A stretch of DNA of 33,206 nt, from the NCBI GenBank assembly GCA_949297285.1, contig CASFRL010000119.1, positions 1-33,206 of the forward strand, written 5' to 3'. A program made the translations under genes and the position numbers. Positions 1-7,458 of this stretch are shown here, piece by piece. Position 1 is the first letter of the stretch; every line of letters starts with the position of its first letter. The notes beneath the pieces are model-generated. The model saw only the letters and a program-made list of their open reading frames with translations. It had not been told where the DNA came from and searched no databases. This DNA is from an uncultured Bacteroidales bacterium. GTDB lineage: Bacteria; Bacteroidota; Bacteroidia; Bacteroidales; Coprobacteraceae.

Positions 1-1221
1 TTTCTGGCTGGGCGTGATATTTAGGTTTGTCGTAAAATTGTAACGGTCGTAATCGTTCTTTTTTACAAGTCCGGCGTCATGCGTATATCCTAATGAAGTA
101 TAATAGGTGATTTTATCGTTTCCTCCGCTTAAAGAGAGATGATGGTTGGTGGATATGGCATTCCGGAACAGTTCATCATACCAATCGGTCTCGATCTCTC
201 CCAATTGTTCTATATAAGCGTTTTGTTCTTGCTCGGTCCATCCTTGGAATTTTCCTTTCCCGGATCGTATGATCCCGACTATCCCTATTACCGGATAGTT
301 TGTTTTTCCGGCAGCAAAATCGGCAGCAGAGAATTCGTCCCATAGAGATTGTTCGTATGCCAACTTTTCTTTAGAATTCATCAGGTTATTGTCTTTTTGT
401 GGAGGCATGACAACTGATAGATTGGCCGAATAGTTGATCTTCAACCTTCCGGCTTGACCTTTCTTGGTGGTTACGATAATAACTCCCCCTGCAGCCCTCG
501 ACCCGTAAATTGCAGCGGCAGCTGCATCTTTCAGGACGGTAATGTTTTCGATGTCATTGGGGTTTATTCCGGCAATTCCGGTTATAAACATATTGTCGAA
601 ATTCCCTGTTTTTATTTCGGATGAGGATATTTCGGGCACACTGTTTTGCATGGGAACGCCATCGATAACCCACAACGGATCGGCATCTCCGGTGAGTGTG
701 CTTGTCCCACGTATTCTGATTTTCTGCTCTTTCCCGGGCTGTCCGCTTATTGCAGAGACCGATACTCCGGCTATTTGTCCCTGTAAAAGAGCGTCTACGT
801 TGGGTTGAGGCTGATTGGCAAGTTTCTCTCCATCGATAATCCCGACAGAACCTGTCATTTTTTTTGTGGTTGTCTGGGCATAACCGGTTATGACAACCTG
901 TTCTGTTTCTGTCGATTGAATTTCCATTCGCACAGTGATGTAAGTCGTTTCGGAAGAGACGGCTACTGTATTTTCATTCATCCCTATGTATGTAAACAAA
1001 AGATGTTTTCCGTTCTCGGGCAAGAGTATAGAGAATTCTCCATTGTTATCGGTCGAGGTGCCTATACTTTTTTGTTCTTTGACCCGAACGGTAACACCGG
1101 ATAGAACTTCTCCCGATTCGTCGATAACTTTTCCCCGGATGTAATGCTTATCTGCCGCCAAAACTGTTGCAACATGGAAAAGTAAGGATAGGATTAAGGC
1201 AAGCTGTAGTTTTTTTATCAT
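1..1221 (-). CDS. SusC/RagA-like TonB-dependent outer-membrane transporter, N-terminal part (runs off left edge)
   Basis: The frame is open from an ATG at 1221 to the window edge, giving 407 codons without a stop. The product starts with a signal peptide (MIKKLQLALILSLLFHVATVLA). A carboxypeptidase-like regulatory domain follows (residues about 28-100, with GKVIDESGEVLSGVTVRVK), then a TonB-box-like stretch (EQVVITGYAQ) and a plug domain with the SusC hallmarks IRIRGTSTL, PLWVIDGVPM and LKDAAAAAIYGSRAAGGVI. SusC proteins import glycans or peptides across the outer membrane with a SusD lipoprotein, which would lie to the left, outside the window. There is no N-terminal STN domain, so sigma/anti-sigma signalling through this protein is unlikely. 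It points away from the pectin locus and probably belongs to a different uptake system. Family is certain; substrate is unknown. Confidence 0.95.
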   Translation of the reverse strand, partial: MIKKLQLALILSLLFHVATVLAADKHYIRGKVIDESGEVLSGVTVRVKEQKSIGTSTDNNGEFSILLPENGKHLLFTYIGMNENTVAVSSETTYITVRMEIQSTETEQVVITGYAQTTTKKMTGSVGIIDGEKLANQPQPNVDALLQGQIAGVSVSAISGQPGKEQKIRIRGTSTLTGDADPLWVIDGVPMQNSVPEISSSEIKTGNFDNMFITGIAGINPNDIENITVLKDAAAAAIYGSRAAGGVIIVTTKKGQAGRLKINYSANLSVVMPPQKDNNLMNSKEKLAYEQSLWDEFSAADFAAGKTNYPVIGIVGIIRSGKGKFQGWTEQEQNAYIEQLGEIETDWYDELFRNAISTNHHLSLSGGNDKITYYTSLGYTHDAGLVKKNDYDRYNFTTNLNITPSQK

Positions 1222-1389
1222 TTTGCTTTGTCTTTTTGTTGGGATTTCGATAAACAAGTGGATGTTTATAGAGTAATCTTGTATATTTTAATATCAGCGC
1301 ATCTTTATAATGTATGGTGATTTATAAAGACCTGTATCATTTCTTTTGGTTTCTTCGTAAAAGATGATTTATTATTGGGATATATATTT

Positions 1390-1443
1390 TGATTGATAAG
1401 CAAGTATGCTATAAAAAAGGTATGCTATGTATATGATTGATAA
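1390..1443 (-). repeat. Nested direct repeats upstream of the left SusC gene
   Basis: TGATTGATAA occurs at 1390-1399 and again at 1434-1443. Between them GTATGCTAT occurs twice, at 1404-1412 and 1420-1428 (16 bp apart). The order is A-B-B-A, all in direct orientation, within 54 bp of otherwise AT-rich non-coding DNA. It lies 169-222 bp upstream of the SusC start codon and downstream of the predicted promoter, so it would be in the 5' leader. It may be a regulator-binding site; no function is shown. Confidence 0.5.
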
Positions 1444-1557
1444 TTTCCCTTTCTTATTTTCAGTATCGCATGTTATACACTATTCATGAATGTGAAATTT
1501 TATTGTTTTTATAATTTATTTTATTCCTTTTGGTTTATGTTGATTTGTTTAGAAACA

Positions 1558-1589
1558 CAAAAATATATTTTATATTAATCTAAAACAAA
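1558..1589 (-). promoter_or_regulatory. Predicted Bacteroidota promoter for the left SusC gene
   Basis: Read on the minus strand, TTTG at 1589-1586 is followed after 20 bp by TATTTTTG at 1565-1558. This matches the -33 TTTG and -7 TAnnTTTG consensus with normal spacing. Transcription would start near 1551, giving a leader of about 330 nt before the ATG at 1221. The rest of the 1222-1764 gap holds the nested repeats and the arg-operon terminator; I see no gene in it. Confidence 0.5.
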
Positions 1590-1704
1590 TAAGAATATCT
1601 ATTTTAACACTGCTATTGTTGCAAAAATCTGTTTTATGGGAGAAAACTGAAACTTTGTGTTTCGGTTTAGGCTTTTTGTGTAAATTTTGGTTGTTGAGGA
1701 AAGA

Positions 1705-1751
1705 CAAAGAAAGCCCTTTATCCGAGAATATTGAATAAAGAACTTCCTTTG
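1705..1751 (-). terminator. Terminator of the arginine operon
   Basis: The arms 1705-1721 and 1735-1751 pair over 17 bp, with three G-U wobbles when read as minus-strand RNA, around a 13-nt loop. A short pyrimidine run (TCTTTCC) follows on the minus strand. It lies just past the argD stop codon (1765), where the operon would be expected to end. Confidence 0.6.
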
Positions 1752-1764
1752 TTTTAAAGAGTGT

Positions 1765-2889
1765 TTAAGATAAGACTTTTTTCAACCGTTCGATAAATGT
1801 GTCGACTTGAGCGGTTGTGAGAATTAGCGGGGGCAACAGTCTTATGACATTTGTTCCCGAAACTCCTGTGAATACCTTTTGTTCGAATAACAATTTGCTT
1901 CTGATCTCTTTTATCGGTTGTTCAAATTCAATACCGATCATAAGCCCTTTGCCTCGAACATCTTTGATCTGGGGTATTTTTTTAAGCTCGTTCATCAGAT
2001 AGTCTCCGGTATTGGCGGCGTTCTCGATCAGTTTTTCTTTTTCCATGATGTCGAGTACTGCAATTGCTGCTGCGCATCCGAGATGGTTTCCGCCAAAAGT
2101 CGTTCCCAGCATTCCATACACGGGAGTGAACATGGGGCTTATCAATACCCCACCGATTGGGAATCCGTTTCCCATACCTTTGGCCATTGTGACAAGATCT
2201 GCTTTTATACCGGCATATTGATGTGCGAAGAATTTTCCGCTTCGACCATACCCCGACTGTATTTCATCGAGAATGAGTACTACACCGTTTTGTGTACAAA
2301 CTTCGCGGAGTTGTTGCATAAATTCAACTTGAGGCACTTGTATTCCGCCGATTCCTTGTATTCCTTCGATAATGACAGCACATACATCACCTTTGGCTAT
2401 TTCTGCCTTTACGGCTTCGATATCGTTCAGGGCTAAATAGCTGACCTCGAAAGTGTTATTGATCGGGGCGATAATTTTAGGGTTGTCTGTTACCCGTACG
2501 GCAGCAGAAGTACGTCCGTGAAAAGATTTCTTGAAAGCGATAACTTTTTTCTTTCCCGTATGGAACGAAGCAAGTTTGAGTGCATTTTCGTTAGCTTCGG
2601 CTCCGGAGTTGATCAAGAACAGCGAGTAGTCGTCATATCCCGATTGTTTTCCCAATTTCTCGGCCAATTCGATTTGCAAGCCGTTGATAACCGAATTTGA
2701 ATAAAAAATGAGTTTTTGAGCTTGTTCGGTAATTTTTTGGGTGTAATAGGGGTGTGTATGCCCGACTGAGATTACAGCATGTCCTCCGTATAAGTCGAGA
2801 TATTCATTGCCTTTGGAATCGTATGTATAGCATCCTTTCCCCTTAACGATTTCTATGTCGAAAAGAGGGTAAACATTAAATAGTTTCAT
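1765..2889 (-). CDS. argD: Acetyl-/succinyl-ornithine aminotransferase (class III, PLP)
   Basis: A 374-aa class-III aminotransferase of usual length. The PLP-binding Asp208 is in LILDEIQSGYGRSG and the Schiff-base Lys237 is in TMAKGMGNGFPIGG; NSGAEANENALKLA (residues 94-107) contacts the cofactor phosphate. It converts the N-acylated glutamate semialdehyde to N-acylornithine, with glutamate as amino donor, in the cytoplasm. It is the last gene of the arg operon, 20 bp after argC, and is followed by a terminator. Bacteroides fragilis has a transcarbamylase specific for N-succinylornithine, so the natural substrate here may be succinylated rather than acetylated. That is an inference from the family, not visible in this protein. 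Confidence 0.93.
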   Translation of the reverse strand: MKLFNVYPLFDIEIVKGKGCYTYDSKGNEYLDLYGGHAVISVGHTHPYYTQKITEQAQKLIFYSNSVINGLQIELAEKLGKQSGYDDYSLFLINSGAEANENALKLASFHTGKKKVIAFKKSFHGRTSAAVRVTDNPKIIAPINNTFEVSYLALNDIEAVKAEIAKGDVCAVIIEGIQGIGGIQVPQVEFMQQLREVCTQNGVVLILDEIQSGYGRSGKFFAHQYAGIKADLVTMAKGMGNGFPIGGVLISPMFTPVYGMLGTTFGGNHLGCAAAIAVLDIMEKEKLIENAANTGDYLMNELKKIPQIKDVRGKGLMIGIEFEQPIKEIRSKLLFEQKVFTGVSGTNVIRLLPPLILTTAQVDTFIERLKKVLS

Positions 2890-2909
2890 AATATAAAATT
2901 TTGGTTGTC

Positions 2910-3878
2910 TTAAAATGCAGAAGGTTTAAGCTTGAGTCCGACGGTTTCTTCAAGGCCGAAAAGCAGATTCATGTTATGAACTGCCTGTCCGGATGCTCCT
3001 TTCAGAAGATTGTCGATCAGAGATGTAATCAGCAACTTGTTCCCGATTTTTTCTAAATGGAGCAAGCATTTGTTTGTATTTACGACTTGCTTCAGGTCGG
3101 GATTTTTGTCGGTGATAAACGTAAAAGAATGATCGTCATAATATTCTTCGTAAATACGTTTTATCTCGTCGAGTTCTACCGGACAATCGGTATAGAGCGT
3201 TGCAAAAATTCCTCTGGAAAAGTTTCCTCGTACCGGAATGAAGTTGAGATCGGTGTCGAAACTGTTCTGGAGTTGCTTCAAGCTTTGTTTTATTTCTGCC
3301 AAATGTTGGTGCGTAAAAGGTTTGTAGATCGATATGTTATCGTTTCTCCAACTGAAATGGGATGTTGCCGTTGGCTTTTGTCCGGCACCTGTCGATCCGG
3401 TTATGGCATGAATGTGTACGGGATTGTTTAACAGCAGGTTTTTTGCCAGTGGAAGCAGGGCCAATTGTATGGCAGTAGCGAAACATCCCGGATTTGCAAC
3501 CCGATTGCATCGAATTATCCGCTTCCGGTTCAGTTCTGGGAGTCCGTAAACGAAGTCATGTTCGGGCGATTCTATCCGAAAGTCCATAGAGAGATCTATC
3601 AGTTTTAGCTTTTCGGGTAGAGTGTGTTCCTCCATGAATTTTTTGGTGTCTCCGTGTGCTGTACAAAAGAATAATACGTCGATTTTGTCGAACGGGAGTT
3701 CTGCCGTGAAAGTCAAGTCGGTCTCTCCGAACAGTCCTGAGTGAACGTCTGTAATTTTATTTCCGGCGTTACTGCTACTGTTGACAAATTCGATTTCTAC
3801 ATCCGGATGGTTTATGAGCAAACGGATTAATTCTCCGGCTGTGTATCCTGCGCCACCTATAATTCCTGCTTTTATCAT
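2910..3878 (-). CDS. argC: N-acetyl-gamma-glutamyl-phosphate reductase
   Basis: The 322-aa product has the N-terminal NADP-binding motif GIIGGAGYTAGEL (residues 5-17) and the active-site Cys132 in VANPGCFATA. The C-terminal region has the conserved PVRGNFSRGIFATLY and KGASGQAVHNMNLLFG segments. It reduces N-acyl-glutamyl-5-phosphate to the semialdehyde, the third step of arginine synthesis. It follows argG after a 64-bp gap that holds a perfect hairpin, and precedes argD by 20 bp. Length and motifs are intact. Confidence 0.95.
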   Translation of the reverse strand: MIKAGIIGGAGYTAGELIRLLINHPDVEIEFVNSSSNAGNKITDVHSGLFGETDLTFTAELPFDKIDVLFFCTAHGDTKKFMEEHTLPEKLKLIDLSMDFRIESPEHDFVYGLPELNRKRIIRCNRVANPGCFATAIQLALLPLAKNLLLNNPVHIHAITGSTGAGQKPTATSHFSWRNDNISIYKPFTHQHLAEIKQSLKQLQNSFDTDLNFIPVRGNFSRGIFATLYTDCPVELDEIKRIYEEYYDDHSFTFITDKNPDLKQVVNTNKCLLHLEKIGNKLLITSLIDNLLKGASGQAVHNMNLLFGLEETVGLKLKPSAF

Positions 3879-3895
3879 TTATTATGTTGTTGAAT

Positions 3896-3926
3896 GGGCA
3901 GAAATAAGAACGCCTTATTTCTGCCC
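3896..3926. other. Perfect intercistronic hairpin between argG and argC
   Basis: GGGCAGAAATAAG (3896-3908) and its exact complement (3914-3926) form a 13-bp stem with a 5-nt loop. Read in the operon's direction (minus) it is followed by ATTCAACAAC rather than a U-run, so it is not a classical terminator. It starts 17 bp past the argG stop and ends 17 bp before the argC start. It could protect the argG mRNA 3' end, mark a processing site, or partly attenuate argC-argD. Confidence 0.7.
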
Positions 3927-3942
3927 TTGGTTTGTTAACTGT

Positions 3943-5151
3943 TTATTTTTTGTTTTTATTTTTATTCAATACCGAGTGATAGATCTTCATTTGATTTCCC
4001 AGAATCTTGGTAAATCCTTTGACATCGTCGGCTGTCCATGCTTTGTTGACTTCGCCATATTCTCCGAAGTCGGATTTCATGAGATCGAAATCGCTTTCAA
4101 CACCTACCAAGACAAATCGATATGGTTTCAGGTCGATAATGACACGGCCGGTGACATTCTTTTGCGTACTTTGCAGGAAGGCTTCCATATCTCGCATTAC
4201 CGGTTCGAGGTATTGGGCTTCGTGCAAGAACATACCATACCATGTGCCAATCTGATCTTTCCAATATTGTTGCCATTTGGTCAAGGTATGTTTTTCAAGC
4301 ATTTTATGAGCGTTGATGATAACCATCGGTGCTGCAGCTTCGAAACCTACCCGGCCTTTGATTCCTATGATTGTGTCTCCGATGTGCATATCTCGTCCGA
4401 TAGCATATTTTTCGGTGATTTTTTCGATTGCTTGTATTGCGGCAACTTTGTCGTCATATTTTTTGCCGTTGACCGCAGCTATTTCTCCTTCATTGAAATC
4501 GATGGTCAGAGTTTCTTCGCCCGAAGCGATCATTTGGCTGGGATATGCCGATTCGGGAAGAGTCTGGTTGCTTTTCAGCGTCTCTTTTCCTCCGATGCTG
4601 GTGCCCCACAACCCTTTATTGATGGAGTATTCCATTTTTTTGAAATCGGCTTCGTATCCGTGTTTTTTTAGATAATCTATTTCATATTCACGGGTAAGGG
4701 TCATGTCTCGTGTGGGGGTCAGGATTTTTATTTCCGGAGCCAATATCTGGAACGTAAGGTCGAAACGTACCTGGTCGTTTCCGGCTCCCGTACTACCGTG
4801 GGCAACATAATCGGCTCCTATCTCTTTGGCATAATTAATGATCGCAATTGCTTGAAAGATACGTTCTGAGCTGACGGAAATCGGATAGGTTCCGTTTCTG
4901 AGAACGTTGCCGAAAATCATGTATTTAATGCTTTTATTGTAGTATTCTTGTGTTATGTCGAGAGAAGCGTGTTGGGTCGCTCCTAATTTGTAAGCGCGTT
5001 CTTCGATCGATTTTAGCTCTTCTTTACTGAATCCGCCTGTGTTGGCAATTGCCGTATATAATTCGTAGCCACATTCTTCTGTTAGATATTTTGCGCAGAA
5101 AGATGTATCTAATCCTCCGCTGAATGCTAAAACAACTTTTTCTTTTTTCAT
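3943..5151 (-). CDS. argG: Argininosuccinate synthase
   Basis: The 402-aa product starts with the PP-loop ATP pyrophosphatase motif VVLAFSGGLDTSFCAKYL (residues 6-23). It also carries AHGSTGAGNDQVRF, which contributes to the citrulline/aspartate site. It joins citrulline and aspartate with ATP in the cytoplasm. The length is normal for the family. The C-terminus is very Lys/Asn-rich (KNKNKK). It sits between the GNAT gene (27-bp gap) and argC, so it is read as part of the same operon. Confidence 0.96.
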   Translation of the reverse strand: MKKEKVVLAFSGGLDTSFCAKYLTEECGYELYTAIANTGGFSKEELKSIEERAYKLGATQHASLDITQEYYNKSIKYMIFGNVLRNGTYPISVSSERIFQAIAIINYAKEIGADYVAHGSTGAGNDQVRFDLTFQILAPEIKILTPTRDMTLTREYEIDYLKKHGYEADFKKMEYSINKGLWGTSIGGKETLKSNQTLPESAYPSQMIASGEETLTIDFNEGEIAAVNGKKYDDKVAAIQAIEKITEKYAIGRDMHIGDTIIGIKGRVGFEAAAPMVIINAHKMLEKHTLTKWQQYWKDQIGTWYGMFLHEAQYLEPVMRDMEAFLQSTQKNVTGRVIIDLKPYRFVLVGVESDFDLMKSDFGEYGEVNKAWTADDVKGFTKILGNQMKIYHSVLNKNKNKK

Positions 5152-5178
5152 ATCGAGAGTATTTATATTAAATGTGAT

Positions 5179-5739
5179 TTATTGGTTTTCGGAATGATGT
5201 TCTTCAGCATGCGGGTCGAAAAGCATACCTGTGCATAGGCACATTCTTCGATTAGTCCGTTGCAATATGTCGTAGTTTACGCAGCTTTGACATCCTTTCC
5301 AAAATGCTTCGTCATCCGTAAGTTCAGAAAAGGTTACCGGACGGTATCCCAGTTCGGAGTTGATTTTCATTACGGCTAATCCGGTTGTAAGTCCGAAAAT
5401 CTTAGCATCCGGGAATCGGGAGCGTGAAAGTTCGAATGCTTTTCTTTTGATTCGTTTTGCCAATCCGTGTCCTCGATATTCCTCTACGACAATAAGCCCG
5501 GAGTTTGCGACAAACTGTTTGTTGCTCCAACTTTCGATATAACAGAATCCTGCAAATTTTTCGCCGTCGAGCGCAATGATCGCTTTCCCTTCGAGCATTT
5601 TTTGTCTTACATATTCCGGTGAACGTTTGGCGATACCGGTACCTCTTATTTTCGCGGCTTTCTCGATGGTGTCGAGAATTGTTTCTACATACGACAAGTG
5701 TTTTTCGCTTGCTACAATTACTTCAATTGTATCTTCCAT
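5179..5739 (-). CDS. GNAT N-acyltransferase of the arginine operon; candidate N-acyl-glutamate synthase
   Basis: A 186-aa single-domain GNAT protein. The acyl-CoA pyrophosphate loop is EEYRGHGLAKRIKRKA (residues 86-101), and the central strand FAGFCYIESW (62-71) is typical. C-terminal to the fold is a Cys pair C150-x2-C153 and another C167-x-C169, which could form a metal-binding knuckle. The gene lies between argR and argG in one operon with short gaps. No classical argA or argJ is seen, so this protein is a good candidate for the first step, acetylation or succinylation of glutamate. The fold is clear; the substrate is inferred from neighbours only. Confidence 0.85.
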   Translation of the reverse strand: MEDTIEVIVASEKHLSYVETILDTIEKAAKIRGTGIAKRSPEYVRQKMLEGKAIIALDGEKFAGFCYIESWSNKQFVANSGLIVVEEYRGHGLAKRIKRKAFELSRSRFPDAKIFGLTTGLAVMKINSELGYRPVTFSELTDDEAFWKGCQSCVNYDILQRTNRRMCLCTGMLFDPHAEEHHSENQ

Positions 5740-5806
5740 TTCCTTTTATTCTTTGTTCTGTTAGAAACAGATATGTCAAGTTAAATAAATTATAATAATC
5801 TCATTT

Positions 5807-6292
5807 TTACTCTTCGTCGATCGAAGGAATGATGGCTTTAAGGGTCTCTTGTACATGAGAACGGGTAACTCCTTCACGCAAGATCAGTAATATTGTATCA
5901 TCCCCGGCAATTGTGCCCAATATTTCTTCGTTAGAATTTGAGTCTATATCCCACGCTATCCCGCTGGCATAGCCCGGACGTGTCTTGATTACAGCCAATT
6001 GTCCCGAATATTCTATGGATAGGAATCCGGATATCGTGCCGGTATAATGATGCCGGTCTTTGGCATTTGCCATTCTTCCTATACCTGCGGTTTCGGGCAT
6101 AACATAGAGGTATCCTCCGTCTTTGCTGGCAATTTTTGCTATTTGCAGTTGTTTCAAATCTCTGGAAAGAGTTGCTTGCGTAAGATCAAACCCCCTTTCT
6201 GTCAGTTGTTTGAGTAAATCTTCTTGACTGCTGATTTTATATGAAATAACGATTTCTTTAATGGCTTGCAGTCTGTCGACTTTATTTTTCAT
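5807..6292 (-). CDS. argR: Arginine repressor ArgR
   Basis: The 161-aa product starts MKNKVDRLQAIKEIV. A longer reading from 6388 would add 32 residues that overlap the predicted promoter and operator, so I prefer the ATG at 6292. The N-terminal winged-helix domain (residues 1-70) has the recognition segment GFDLTQATLSRDLKQLQI. The C-terminal domain (85-161) has the arginine-binding, hexamer-forming motif TIAGDDTILLILRE. It should repress the operon it heads when arginine is plentiful, consistent with ARG boxes upstream at 6369 and 6493. The next gene follows after 67 bp, a gap that holds a small 6-bp hairpin (5757-5771). Confidence 0.95.
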   Translation of the reverse strand: MKNKVDRLQAIKEIVISYKISSQEDLLKQLTERGFDLTQATLSRDLKQLQIAKIASKDGGYLYVMPETAGIGRMANAKDRHHYTGTISGFLSIEYSGQLAVIKTRPGYASGIAWDIDSNSNEEILGTIAGDDTILLILREGVTRSHVQETLKAIIPSIDEE

Positions 6293-6368
6293 AAACTTAA
6301 ATTCCTTTCTTGAGATTGTGACCTTATCGCCTCTCTCCGTGCGGGATTGAAAGCGAGATATAATACTT

Positions 6369-6393
6369 CGTATAATTATTCGGTGCAAATGTA
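6369..6393 (-). promoter_or_regulatory. arg operon promoter with overlapping ARG box
   Basis: On the minus strand TACATTTG (6393-6386) is a perfect -7 box followed by C. Transcription would start near 6380. Just there, 6369-6382 matches 11 of 14 bases of the ARG-box core TGAATAATTATTCA. A 12-bp perfect palindrome, TTTATGCATAAA (6409-6420), covers the -33 position, where no good TTTG is seen. This arrangement fits ArgR autorepression. Confidence 0.65.
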
Positions 6394-6464
6394 AGAATAA
6401 AACTTTTATTTATGCATAAAAGCTGAATTTTTTTTAATAAGTTGATGTTTTTTTTAGTTTTATG

Positions 6465-6472
6465 CAAAAATA
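6465..6472 (-). promoter_or_regulatory. Second possible -7 box for the arg operon
   Basis: TATTTTTG on the minus strand (6472-6465) fits TAnnTTTG. Its -33 position falls on the perfect ARG box at 6493-6510 and has no TTTG. It could be an upstream arginine-controlled promoter, but the AT-rich setting makes chance matches likely. Confidence 0.35.
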
Positions 6473-6492
6473 CTCTTTCTCTCTTGTTTGTT

Positions 6493-6510
6493 TTTGAATA
6501 ATTATTCATT
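6493..6510. promoter_or_regulatory. Perfect ARG box (ArgR operator)
   Basis: The 18 bases fit the E. coli ARG-box consensus TNTGAATWWWWATTCANW at every position. The core TGAATAATTATTCA (6495-6508) is a perfect palindrome. It lies about 200 bp upstream of the argR ATG. The remaining DNA up to the M48 stop (6511-6675) is T-rich and holds no gene or convincing terminator. Confidence 0.75.
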
Positions 6511-6675
6511 GTTCTGCGTGGGAGTAGGAGCGTATGTAGGTGTAAAAGAAATTTTTTTTCTGATTTCGGGTATCGGACAGGCCGGTGTGTCTGAGTTTTT
6601 TCTGATTTTTTTTTTGTTTTTTATACCATTTGCGTATACACAATATGCGTGATCGAATAGCCGTAGGGAAATTTT

Positions 6676-7458
6676 TTATTGTTTATATTTCATGGCCTCA
6701 GGAATTAGTTTCCTTAGTTCTTTTATGCGTGTAGCATCGGAGGGGTGAGTACTTAGAAATTCGGGGACAGTCGAGCTTTGGGAGGCCATCCTTTCCCAAA
6801 ATTCGGGCGCTTTCTGGGGATCGTATCCGGCCATGGCCATAAAAATGAGTCCCATGCGATCGCTTTCAGATTCTTGTTTTCTGGAATAAGGCAGCATGAC
6901 ACCTACCTGTGTCCCGATACCATATACTTGGCTGGCTAAAATTTGGGCTGCCTCCGACTTGTTCTGCATCAGTGTATTTAATGCCGCGCCTCCATATTGT
7001 ACGAGCATTTGCTGGCTGATTCGTTCGCTACTGTGCTTCGCTACGGCGTGCGCAATTTCGTGGCCGAGAACAACTGCCAGTCCGTCGTCGTCGAGGGTAT
7101 AGGGGAGTATTCCCGTATTGACAACGACTTTTCCTCCGGGCATACAAAATGCGTTGGGAGTATCGTCTTCGACCAGTACGAATTGCCAGCGGTAAGATGC
7201 CGCATCGGCAGCCATACCGTTGTTTTTCAGAAAATTCATAACAGCATTTGCGATGCGTTGTCCTACACGTGTTACTTGTAAGGTTTTCATATAGTCGGTC
7301 GACACTTTTGCTGTTTTCATGTAGTCCGAGAAACTCTGGTCGCTTAGGGAAAGTACTTCCTGATCTGAGACAAAATTGAGTTGTCTGCGTCCGGTCAACG
7401 GCACGCTGCTGCAAGCCGCTAATATGATGGAGATAGATAGTATGGCTAATCTTTTCAT
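6676..7458 (-). CDS. M48-family zinc metalloprotease, lipoprotein
   Basis: The 260-aa protein has a lipoprotein signal with lipobox LAAC and lipidated Cys16. The zinc site HEIAH is at residues 133-137, and the likely third ligand is Glu197 in ESESDRMG. It resembles the BepA/LoiP-like M48 lipoproteins that act in the periplasm on misfolded outer-membrane proteins; that role is inferred. Its start codon overlaps the surE stop by 4 bp (ATGA), so the two are probably translationally coupled. Family assignment is firm; the substrate is unknown. Confidence 0.93.
   Translation of the reverse strand: MKRLAILSISIILAACSSVPLTGRRQLNFVSDQEVLSLSDQSFSDYMKTAKVSTDYMKTLQVTRVGQRIANAVMNFLKNNGMAADAASYRWQFVLVEDDTPNAFCMPGGKVVVNTGILPYTLDDDGLAVVLGHEIAHAVAKHSSERISQQMLVQYGGAALNTLMQNKSEAAQILASQVYGIGTQVGVMLPYSRKQESESDRMGLIFMAMAGYDPQKAPEFWERMASQSSTVPEFLSTHPSDATRIKELRKLIPEAMKYKQ

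Noticed and set aside
6293..6388. 32-residue N-terminal extension of ArgR starting at 6388
   Set aside because: It overlaps the predicted promoter and ARG box and has no family counterpart; the ATG at 6292 gives the normal ArgR length.
6620..6660. Terminator hairpin after the M48 gene (GCGTAT/ATATGC)
   Set aside because: Short stem with a wobble and no U-run on the minus strand.
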